Positions 52,779 to 60,711 of a stretch of DNA of 64,000 bases are shown here, piece after piece. Position numbers and translations under genes: made by a program. The notes below the pieces were generated by a model. The model did no database searches. It was not told where the DNA came from and was given only the letters and a program-made list of their open reading frames with translations. The stretch's first letter is position 1. Each line of letters starts with the position of its first letter. Origin of the DNA: JASLMY01 sp965226475 (GTDB lineage: Bacteria; Pseudomonadota; Alphaproteobacteria; GCA-2731375); NCBI GenBank assembly GCA_965226475.1, contig CBDDDJ010000004.1, positions 2,356,001-2,420,000 on the forward strand. Reading direction: 5' to 3'.

Positions 52779-53546
52779 TCAGGCGCTTTTTGCGGGTTTC
52801 TGTTTTCTTCGGCTCTGCTTGAGGCGGAAGCTTTCGCCGTTCATTTCCAGGATATGGACGTGGTGGGTCAGGCGGTCCAGCAACGCCCCCGTCAGGCGTT
52901 CCGAGCCGAAAACCTCCGTCCACTCGTCGAATGGCAGGTTGGAGGTCACCAGGATCGAGCCACGCTCGTAGCGCTGGCTGAACACCTCGAACAGCAACTC
53001 GGCGCCGGTCTTGGAGAGCGGCACGAAACCCAGCTCGTCGATGATGAGGAGCTTGAGGTTGGCGAGCTTCTTCTGGAACCTCAGCAGCTGTCTGTCATCG
53101 CGCGCCTCCATGAGCTCGTGGACCAGGGCGGCGGCGGTGGTAAAGCCGACCGACAGGCCCTTCTGGCAGGCGGCAAGGCCGAGGCCGAGCGCAATGTGAC
53201 TCTTGCCGGTGCCGGAATTGCCCAGAGCGATCACATTCTCCCGGCGCTCGATGTACTCGCATCGTGCCAGCTCGAGGACCAGCGCCTTGTTGAGCGAGGC
53301 GATCGCTTTGAAGTCAAAGCTGTCCAAGCTCTTGACGGTCGGGAACTTCGCTTGCCTGATTCGCCGCTCGACCATGCGGCGCTCGCGGTCGATCAGTTCC
53401 AGCTCGGCCAGGCGGAGCAGGTAGCGCACGTGGTCGGCGCCCTCGCTGGCACACTGGCGAGCCAGCTTGTCGTACTCCCTGAGGAAGGTCGGCAGCTTGA
53501 GGGCCTTCAGGTGATGGGCCAGCAACACCTGCGGCGTGTCGCTCAC
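52779..53546 (-). CDS. istB: IstB ATPase, IS21 copy C
   Basis: 255 aa, protein identical to copy A and without the 21-bp lesion of copy B. The GTG start overlaps the istA stop. Confidence 0.92.
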   Translation of the reverse strand: MSDTPQVLLAHHLKALKLPTFLREYDKLARQCASEGADHVRYLLRLAELELIDRERRMVERRIRQAKFPTVKSLDSFDFKAIASLNKALVLELARCEYIERRENVIALGNSGTGKSHIALGLGLAACQKGLSVGFTTAAALVHELMEARDDRQLLRFQKKLANLKLLIIDELGFVPLSKTGAELLFEVFSQRYERGSILVTSNLPFDEWTEVFGSERLTGALLDRLTHHVHILEMNGESFRLKQSRRKQKPAKSA

Positions 53547-55057
53547 GGCGCCGCTCCGCCCAGCAGGCTCATGTAGCTGGCGGCGGATGTGGTGGTCACC
53601 TGGGCCCGCGGCAGATAGGGATAAACGTTCAAGTCGAGCCGGGGGGGTCGACGCTCGACGCGACACAGCACCAGGTGCTTGACCGCATCATAGCCGATGG
53701 CGCCTAACCGCGGGGCATCGCGGATGGCACCGTGCACCTCCTCAAGGGCAAAGGTCTCCAGAAGACGGAGCACTTGCACGTACTCCCGCTTGCCGGCCTT
53801 GCCCATGCGGGCTTCAAGCAAGCGGCGCAGGTTGGCGTACGCCTCGGGCAGCTTCCAACCGGCCAGCGGGGCGGCTTGATCGAGGGCACCGATCTTCCGC
53901 TCCCGCAAGGCCAGATAGTGGATCGGCTCGAAGATCAGGTCCTCTCGTTCGTAAGAGCGTGGGTGCCGGGCGATGACCTCGGCGGCGCAGCCGATGACCA
54001 CCTCGTGCACGTAGCCACGGACCCAGACCTCTTGGTGACCGTAGGCGACGGGCACCGAGTAGTCGTTGCCCCGATAGCGCACCAGGGAGAGCGAATTGAC
54101 CCGCGTGCCCTCCTTGTCGCAGGCCTCGAAAGGCGCCGGCGGCAATTCCATCAGCTTCTCCCGGTCGCATCCGAACCGCTCGCCGATGGTCTCGCGATGG
54201 CCGCGCAAGACGTCGCTTTCCCGTCTCCGACATTGATGTTCCAGGTGAGCGTTGAAGGCGTCCCAGCTCGCAAACCGGGGGATGGGAACCATGAAGTTCC
54301 GGCGGGCGTAACCGACCAGCCCCTCCACCTTGCCCTTATCATTGCCCTTGCCGGGGCGGCCATATCGATCCTGGAACAGATAATGGGATTGAAGCCCGCT
54401 GAACGCTCGCGTTCGTTGCCGCGTGCCGTCCGGCAGGATGCGCGACACCAGGCACTTGTCATTGTCGTGGAGAATCGATTGGGGAATGCCGCCGAAGAAG
54501 GCGAAGGCCCCGTTGTGGCCGTCCAGCCAGGCCTCCGTCGCCGCCGCCGGGTAGGCCGCAACGAAGCAGGCATCGCCGTGGGGAAGGTCCATGGCGAAAA
54601 AATGCGCCCGCCGCTTGACGCCGGCGATGATCGCATCCGCCTCGCCAAAGTCCGCCTGAGCGTGACCCGGAGGGTGCGCCAGCGGCACGAACATCTCACG
54701 CTGGCGACGGCGCCGTTCCCGGACGTAATCCTTGACGATGGTCTGTTTGCCCGCAAAGCCATGCTCGTCGCGAAGACGCTCGAATATCCGCTTCGCCGTG
54801 TGGCGCTGCTTGCAGTGAACCGTTCGGTCCTCTTCCAGAATACGGTCAATGATATCCCTGAAGGGGTCCAGCTTCGGGCGCTTCGGTGGCTGGCGGCGGC
54901 GGTAGCCAGGCGGCTCCGAGTGCCCGAGCATCTTCCTCACCGTCTCTCGCGCCATGCCAAACCGACTCGCCGCCTCTCGCTGACTCAGCCCATCAACATG
55001 GCACGCCAGCCGAACGCGTAAATAAAGGTCCACGGTATACATCCTCCCACCTTCCAT
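53543..55057 (-). CDS. istA: IS21 transposase IstA, copy C
   Basis: 504 aa. It differs from copies A and B by at least two residues near the N-terminus (VDLYLRVRL for VDLYPRVRL; RFGMARETV for RFGIARETV). Its left promoter region is shortened by the truncation at 55095. Confidence 0.92.
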   Translation of the reverse strand: MEGGRMYTVDLYLRVRLACHVDGLSQREAASRFGMARETVRKMLGHSEPPGYRRRQPPKRPKLDPFRDIIDRILEEDRTVHCKQRHTAKRIFERLRDEHGFAGKQTIVKDYVRERRRRQREMFVPLAHPPGHAQADFGEADAIIAGVKRRAHFFAMDLPHGDACFVAAYPAAATEAWLDGHNGAFAFFGGIPQSILHDNDKCLVSRILPDGTRQRTRAFSGLQSHYLFQDRYGRPGKGNDKGKVEGLVGYARRNFMVPIPRFASWDAFNAHLEHQCRRRESDVLRGHRETIGERFGCDREKLMELPPAPFEACDKEGTRVNSLSLVRYRGNDYSVPVAYGHQEVWVRGYVHEVVIGCAAEVIARHPRSYEREDLIFEPIHYLALRERKIGALDQAAPLAGWKLPEAYANLRRLLEARMGKAGKREYVQVLRLLETFALEEVHGAIRDAPRLGAIGYDAVKHLVLCRVERRPPRLDLNVYPYLPRAQVTTTSAASYMSLLGGAAP

Positions 55058-55136
55058 CCCGAAAAGGATCGAAGGCTACAGGTGGCAGAGTTTTAGATTG
55101 AGCAACCTGATGTGTGGTAATTCGGAACGCCGTTGA

Positions 55137-56315
55137 TCAGTCATCCTCTGCTTTCCAAGTGATGTAGGGTTTTTCGGTGGTTTCCCATTTCTCGTCGATT
55201 TCGACGAGGATGGCGGTGACCAGACGTTCGAGCGAGGCCTCGTTGGGAAAGACCCTGACCTTTACGGTGCGGCGCTTGATCTCCTGCTGGATGGATCGCT
55301 CCATGGGGTTCGAGGTTCGCATGCGCTTTTGGTGGCGCTCGGGCAGGGCGAAGACGGCGAGGCCTTCGGGGATCGCCGTCTCCAGCCAATCGGCGAGCTT
55401 GGGGGCGCTGTCGCGGTAGGCCGCCACCAGATGGCCCAGCTCGGCCTCGGCGGCCTTGCCGTCGGCGGCGTTCCAGACCCGGCGCAGCTCCTTGCCGATG
55501 GCCTTTCGGATGGCGAGGTTGGGGGCGTGATGGATGGCGTTTTGAGCCAGATGGTACTGACAGCGTTGCCAGACGGCGCCGCCGAGGACGGCCTTGCGCG
55601 CGGCGCCGAGGCCTGGATGATCATCGGAAACGATATAGGCGACACCGCGCATGCCACGGGCAACCAGGGTCTCCAGGAAGGCGCGCCAGTGCACTTCGGC
55701 CTCGGAGAGCGCACAGGAAACACCGAGCACCCGGCGGCGCTGGTCGGGGCCGATGCCGATCACCGAGAGCACGGCGGCGTCGCGCACCACGCCACCCTCT
55801 CGGACTTTCTCATAGCGCGCGTCGAGGAGCAGGTAGCGGATCTCGCCCAGCGACCGGTTGCGCCAGGCATCCAGCTCCCCATCCAAGAGCTTGGCGGCGT
55901 GGCTGACCTGGCTCGACGACAGGCTCTCCAGGCCGAACTCGCGCATCACCGCCTCGGCGTCACGGGTGGAGACGCCTTTGATATACATCTCCGCCACGGC
56001 CAGCATGACAGCGCGGCGGGAGCGCCGTCCGCGCTCCAGGGCTTGGGGGTAAAAAGGCGCCTCATGACCGGCGGTCTTGGGAACCTCGAGCCTCACCGTA
56101 CCGGCCGGGGTGTCGATCTTCTTGGGTCTGGTGCCGTTGGCGTATCCCCGCCGCTCGGGCGTGCGCTCATAGTGGCCGGCGCCCAAGAACCTCTCCCGCT
56201 CGATCCGCATGGCGAGATTGAAAAGGCCGGCGAAGACCGTCGCCATGTTCTCGCTACCGCCTTCGATCAATTGTTCCACCAAAGCCTCGACAGCGCTATC
56301 CTGGTCTTTCCGCAT
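55137..56315 (-). CDS. IS256-family (Mutator) transposase, first
   Basis: A 392-aa transposase from MRKDQDSAVEALVEQL (56315; an in-frame ATG at 56348 is possible). Mutator core: LLLDARYEKVREGGVV (D), YIVSDDHPGLGAARKAVL (D), CQYHLAQNAIHHAPN and SNPMERSIQQEIKRRTVKVRVFPNE (E). It looks intact. The ends of the element were not resolved; it replaces the right end of IS21 copy C. Confidence 0.88.
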   Translation of the reverse strand: MRKDQDSAVEALVEQLIEGGSENMATVFAGLFNLAMRIERERFLGAGHYERTPERRGYANGTRPKKIDTPAGTVRLEVPKTAGHEAPFYPQALERGRRSRRAVMLAVAEMYIKGVSTRDAEAVMREFGLESLSSSQVSHAAKLLDGELDAWRNRSLGEIRYLLLDARYEKVREGGVVRDAAVLSVIGIGPDQRRRVLGVSCALSEAEVHWRAFLETLVARGMRGVAYIVSDDHPGLGAARKAVLGGAVWQRCQYHLAQNAIHHAPNLAIRKAIGKELRRVWNAADGKAAEAELGHLVAAYRDSAPKLADWLETAIPEGLAVFALPERHQKRMRTSNPMERSIQQEIKRRTVKVRVFPNEASLERLVTAILVEIDEKWETTEKPYITWKAEDD

Positions 56316-56368
56316 ACTGGTTCTCCATGTTTGTTTGGACGCTTTCATGGATAACCAAAATGACGGAT

Positions 56369-56402
56369 CGCCCCGCGCCGGGGTATACCCCGGCGCGGGG
56401 CG
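56369..56402. repeat. 34-bp perfect GC palindrome between two IS256 elements
   Basis: cgccccgcgccggggta-taccccggcgcggggcg is fully self-complementary. It lies about 50 bp upstream of the first IS256 transposase and just beyond the end of the second. It may be a REP-type sequence, a terminator or an IS target site. Confidence 0.6.
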
Positions 56403-56434
56403 AAGCCAAATTTCCAGACCTCACGCTACACAAG

Positions 56435-57642
56435 CTATTCGTGGTCGAGTTCCTCTCTGACGGCGCGCATCTGACGACGCTCGAGCTCCCTGAACCTGAT
56501 GGCGCGCCAACGCTCGGCGGCGCGGATCATGGCGCCGAACATGAGCTTGAGGACGGGCTTCTCGCCGAAGGCGTTGGGGATGATCTTGAGCCGCCGGCGC
56601 TCCTCGACGAACAGGCGCTCAAGGAGATTCGTGGTCCTGATCGCGCGGCGGTGGGTGATCGGCATGCGCAGGTGCGCGATGCAGGCCTCGAAGTCGTCCT
56701 TGAAGTCAAGCGGTCGCACTGGGCAGCTCGGCCTCGTAATCGGCGAGGACGCCGGCGGCGAGATCGCGGGCGATGGCACGAGACGGGGCCTGGTAGGCGG
56801 CGGTGACGCGCGCCTTGAATTCGGGCCAGAGGTCCTCCGGCACCTTGGTTGCCAGGTTGCGCATGCGATGGACGAGGCAGCGCTGACGCGCCGATCGCGG
56901 GAAGCAGGTCTCGATCGCCTTGATGATGCCCGGCGCACCGTCCGAGACCACGAGCAAGGGATCGCCGAGGCCGCGCCCGCGCATGTCCTGGAAGAAGGCG
57001 CTCACCGTCTCCGCGTCCTCCTTGGAGCCGGCCATCAGATGCAGCAGGACCTTGGCGCCGCCCGCCGTGAAGCCCCAGGCCACCAGCACCGGCTCACGCT
57101 TCTGACCGGGGCGGAGGCGCTCGGCAATGCCGTCGACAAACAGATTAGGCGATGTCGTACTCGCCCAGGTCCCTGGTCGCGAACTCCTGGTAGTCCGCCC
57201 ATAGCCGCTCACCGATCTCCGAGACCGCCGTCCGCGACAGCAACAGCCGTCCGCTCTCGTCGCGGAACGCGTCTTCGATGTCGCGCACGCTCAGGCCGCG
57301 CGCCAACATCTCCACCGCCAGGTCCTCAAGCGCCTGGGTGCGGCCCTTCAGGTTCTCCCGGATCTCCGAGCGGAACGGCTCCTCGCGGCCGGCGATCTGC
57401 GGCGCCGCATAGTCCACCAGCCCCTCCGCCGTCTTCAGACGGCCCATGCGCACGCCGTTGCGCCAGCCCTGGCCAGGAGACGCGCCGTGCTCGTAGTAGT
57501 CGCGGCCGAGGGCGTCGCGGCTCTCGGCCTCCAGCGCCTCCTCGACGATAAGACGTGTCGCCAGCTTCACCAACGCAGCCCGGCCGTCGGCAGACGACAA
57601 GCGGCCTTCGATCAGGTCGGACAGGGATTCGCGCGTGCGCAT
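56435..57642 (-). pseudogene. IS256-family transposase, second, with two frameshifts
   Basis: Three consecutive frames make one Mutator transposase. The N-terminal part (MRTRESLSDLIEGRLSSADG to ATRDLGEYDIA) ends in a stop near 57155, just before the expected YLFVDGI with the first Asp. The middle (GIAERLRPGQKREPVLVAWG, LLVVSDGAPGIIKAIE) runs to about 56715, and the last part carries TTNLLERLFVEERRRLKIIPNAFGE (E) and RAAERWRAIRF. Each shift looks like a one- or few-base indel. The upstream end of the element is cut by IS3 copy 2. Confidence 0.8.
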
Positions 57643-57770
57643 TGACGCCGGTACTCTTTTCGCCACGGGGTGCCTCCTTGCTGGCGCCAACGGCAACCGG
57701 CGCTGGTTCCTGAACCTTCAGCGAGGATGCACTCCTGTAGCGCACCCGGTTCCTTGGACACAAGTTTGTC

Positions 57771-58676
57771 TCACGCGGCGGGCCTGATTGAGATCGCGGC
57801 GTGCCACGCCTGACGAGCTTGAGCGGGGCTCAGGTAGCCGTTCTTTTCGACGATCCACTGGGCATTGTAGAGTTCGACGAAGTCGCGGACGGCGTCCCGC
57901 GGCTCCGCGATGTTGCGGTAGATGCGACCATGGATGATCTGTTCCTTCAGCGTGCGATTGAACCGCTCGGCGACGCCGTTGGTCTGGGGCTCGGCGACGA
58001 AGGCGTGGGACGGCTGGATGCCCCAGAACTTGATCTGGTTGGTGAAGTGGTCCGACAGATACTGGGAGCCGTGATCCATCCGCAAGGCCAGCCCCCGAGC
58101 CGCGCCGGCCGCGGTCGAGCCATACAGCCCGGCAAGCCCCATGGAGATCGGCTGCGGGGCGGCGAAGCGGTCGCCGCGCTTGCAGACATGCCAGCCGACA
58201 CACTCGGCGTTCCAATGCTCGACGGCGGTGAAGATCCAGCCCCAGCCGTCGTCCACCGTGAACACCCGAACGCCATCGGTGCCCCACATGAGGTTCGGGG
58301 CATGAGTGATGATCTCACCGTCATGGGGATTGCCGCCACGGCGGCGGCAGCGATGGGGCGAGAGCAGATTGTTCTCGCGCATCAGGCGGAGCACCCGCTT
58401 GCGGGCAACCCGGATGTCGCGACAGACCCGAAGCCGAGCCCAGACCTTGCGGTAGCCCTCGCCCTCCCAGGGCGATGCCTCCAGGTCGGCTTCGATCGCC
58501 ACCAGCAGCGCCTGGTCCGAGATCGCGGGCTTCGGTCCCCGACGCTTTGCCGGCGGCTGCTCGGCGTGCTGGCCGGAGGTCATGGCGTGGAACGAGGAGC
58601 GGGCCATGCCCCAGGCGGCGCAGACCCGCCGCGGGCCGTAGTCCAGACCCGTGCCGGGCGAGGTGGCGGCACTCAT
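57771..58676 (-). CDS. IS3-family transposase OrfB, copy 2
   Basis: 301 aa. It differs from copy 1 by a few residues (for example GLDYGPRRVC for GLAYGLRRVC; SHAFVAEP for SYAFVAEP). The DDE residues are intact. Confidence 0.9.
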   Translation of the reverse strand: MSAATSPGTGLDYGPRRVCAAWGMARSSFHAMTSGQHAEQPPAKRRGPKPAISDQALLVAIEADLEASPWEGEGYRKVWARLRVCRDIRVARKRVLRLMRENNLLSPHRCRRRGGNPHDGEIITHAPNLMWGTDGVRVFTVDDGWGWIFTAVEHWNAECVGWHVCKRGDRFAAPQPISMGLAGLYGSTAAGAARGLALRMDHGSQYLSDHFTNQIKFWGIQPSHAFVAEPQTNGVAERFNRTLKEQIIHGRIYRNIAEPRDAVRDFVELYNAQWIVEKNGYLSPAQARQAWHAAISIRPAA

Positions 58677-59104
58677 CGCCGCGACCTCCGCCGCCCCAAA
58701 GGGCCGAAGGTCTCCGTCTTGGCCTCCAGCAGTTCCACCTGCATGGTCAACTCTCCGATCCGCTTCATGGCGCTATTCAGTTCCGCCTGCACCGGATCGC
58801 CCTTGCGTTGCTTGAGCGAGGCGTCGATCCCGCCGATCGCTTTCTCACGCCACTGCTCGAGCCGGAAGATCTCTACGCCCAACTGGCGCGACAGAAGTTG
58901 CACCGGCTCGTCACGCAAAAGCCGCAGAACGACCTCACGCTTGCGCGCCACCGTCCATCGCTGGCCAAGTCCCAGCGGGCCTGCCGGCAAAGCCTGGCCT
59001 GGGGAAAACGTGGACGAGCCAAGCTCGCCCGCATTTACCACAGGCCCATCAACAGCAACTTTCTTCTCAAAATTATCGGTCATGTTCCGGTCCTCCTTGG
59101 ACAC
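58673..59104 (-). CDS. IS3-family OrfA, copy 2
   Basis: 143 aa. It differs from copy 1 at a few positions (NMTDNFEKK for NMADNFEKK; VVLRLLRDE for VVPRLLRDE). ATGA overlap with OrfB. Confidence 0.85.
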   Translation of the reverse strand: MSKEDRNMTDNFEKKVAVDGPVVNAGELGSSTFSPGQALPAGPLGLGQRWTVARKREVVLRLLRDEPVQLLSRQLGVEIFRLEQWREKAIGGIDASLKQRKGDPVQAELNSAMKRIGELTMQVELLEAKTETFGPLGRRRSRR

Positions 59105-59150
59105 TTCGATTAAGCCAATTCTGTGTCCAAGGAAATCGGGTCCGACTCAC

Positions 59151-60320
59151 CTGTCTTTCGAGGAACGTGAGGAGATTGCTCTTCCGCGCGCCCAGGGAAG
59201 AGGCATACGTCATATTGCTTGCCGGCTGGAGCGAGCACCGTCGACGATCTTCCGCGAGGTGCGGCGCAACGCGGCGACCCGAAGCGGTGGCCTGGACTAC
59301 CGAGCAACGACGGCGCAGTGGCATGCTGATCGATCCGCCAAAAGGCCGAAGCCAGCCAAGCTGGCAACGAATGAGGCGCTGCGGCGCTATGTGCGGGATC
59401 GGCTTGCGGGTCGGATCTCGGCACCGGATGGAACGGTGATCGAGGGGCCACGCGTCGTCTGGAACGGTCGTCGGCATGGGCCGCGGCAGCACAGGCGATG
59501 GGCCAGGGCCTGGAGTCCTGAGGAGATCGCGCACAGTCTTCGGATCGACTATCCTGGGGAAGGGCCCGAGGATCAAGCCATGCGGATCAGTCATGAGGCG
59601 ATCTATCAGGCGCTCTACGTACAGGGCCGCGGCGCACTCCGTCGTGAGCTGACCGCCTGCCTTCGCACGGGAAGGGCACTGCGCGTGCCTCGGGCACGTA
59701 GCCGCCGGCGGGGCAAATCCTTCGTCACGCCTGAGATCATGATCAGTGAACGATCGGCGGAAGCAGCTGATCGGGCCGTACCCGGACACTGGGAAGGTGA
59801 CCTGATCATCGGCTTGGGCAGATCGGCGATCGGCACTCTGGTGGAACGCACCACGCGGTTCACAATGCTGCTGCATCTTCCCCGAATGGAAGGCCACGGC
59901 ACCGTCCCGCGCGTGAAGAACGGGCCTGCGCTTGCCGGTCATGGGGCTGAAGCGGTTCGCGATGCCATCGCCCGGACGATCACGACATTGCCAGCGCAGC
60001 TTCGCCGCTCGCTGACCTGGGACCAGGGAGCAGAGATGGCCAGGCATGCGGATCTGCGGATCGCAACCGGCCTTCCCGTCTACTTCTGCGAACCGCACAG
60101 CCCTTGGCAACGCGGAACGAACGCGAAAACCAATGGACTGCTTCGACAGTACTTCCCGAAAGGAACCGATCTGAGCGCACACAGTCCGGACGTACTCGCA
60201 GTTGTTGCTGACGCGCTCAATACACGGCCCCGCAAGACCCTCGGATGGAGAACTCCCGCCGAAGCTCTGGACCAGTGCTTGCAGGCCAGCCAAACTGAAC
60301 GTGTTGCGACGACCGGTTGA
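59151..60320 (+). pseudogene. IS30-family transposase, 5'-truncated and lacking the catalytic Glu
   Basis: It reads on directly from the IS3 edge: LSFEEREEIALPRAQGRGIRHIA (HTH), then AWSPEEIAHSLRIDYP and the IS30 core VPGHWEGDLIIG (D) and LTWDQGAEMARHADL (D). The third motif is GTNAKTNGLLRQYFPKGTD, where IS30 family members normally have N-E-N: the catalytic Glu is Ala. The first residues and the left inverted repeat are gone. By chance the frame is open on into the antisense of IS3, giving an artificial 839-codon ORF. Confidence 0.82.
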
Positions 60321-60711
60321 ATCCGCCTTGTCCCCGCGCGCCAAAATGGTGTTTCGGCGCCATGTGCCGCCCGCCCACGTCCCAGTATTGAAAAATTCCG
60401 CATTCGATTTGATGACCCGGTCCGCGTTCATCGCTCAGCTGCCCGCTGAACCAAAGCAATCCACAACCCATTGAGACGCCCGAAGGATCGGGAAACCCGT
60501 CAGGCCATTGCGATCCGCCGTGAGACCGAAGACGACAACCACCCCGACTTGGGGCCGGGAGACAAGGTGGAGGCGGTTTCGGGTAACGTGCCCGCCCGTC
60601 ACCGGGCACGGAATCAAGCACGTCCAGAACCGACACAGCCTATGAAATCTTCCAATTGACTGTGCGACCCATGCGAAATTACCCCCAAGAATTCTTTAGC
60701 CGTTCTTTCAG
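60321..60711. other. intergenic region, no recognised gene
   Basis: It contains the IS30 right-end neighbourhood and short frames without family resemblance (for example RRPKDRETRQAIAIRRETED at 60471). Nothing assignable. Confidence 0.4.

Larger units (their letters stand above)
50880..55095 (-). repeat. right arm of 4.2-kb inverted duplication
   Basis: The reverse complement of 44027-48263. Paired coordinates sum to 99122 in the outer IS21 part and to 99143 inside istB and beyond, which locates the 21-bp difference. It is cut at 55095 (gagtttta), 62 bp before the expected IS21 end, where IS256-associated sequence begins. Confidence 0.92.
52594..55095 (-). mobile_element. IS21-family element, copy C (right end missing)
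   Basis: Same as copies A and B from tgtcaacggcgg at 52594, but truncated at 55095, so one terminal inverted repeat is lost. Its istA and istB are intact. Confidence 0.88.
57736..59149 (-). mobile_element. IS3-family insertion sequence, copy 2
   Basis: 1414 bp, same ends and length as 8000-9413. It is inserted between the second IS256 and the IS30 fragment. No 3-bp target duplication is evident (tcc versus cct). Confidence 0.9.

Noticed and set aside
57801..60320. 839-codon open frame on the plus strand
   Set aside because: Its first 450 codons are antisense to IS3 orfA/orfB; only 59151 onward is coding (IS30). The fusion is accidental.
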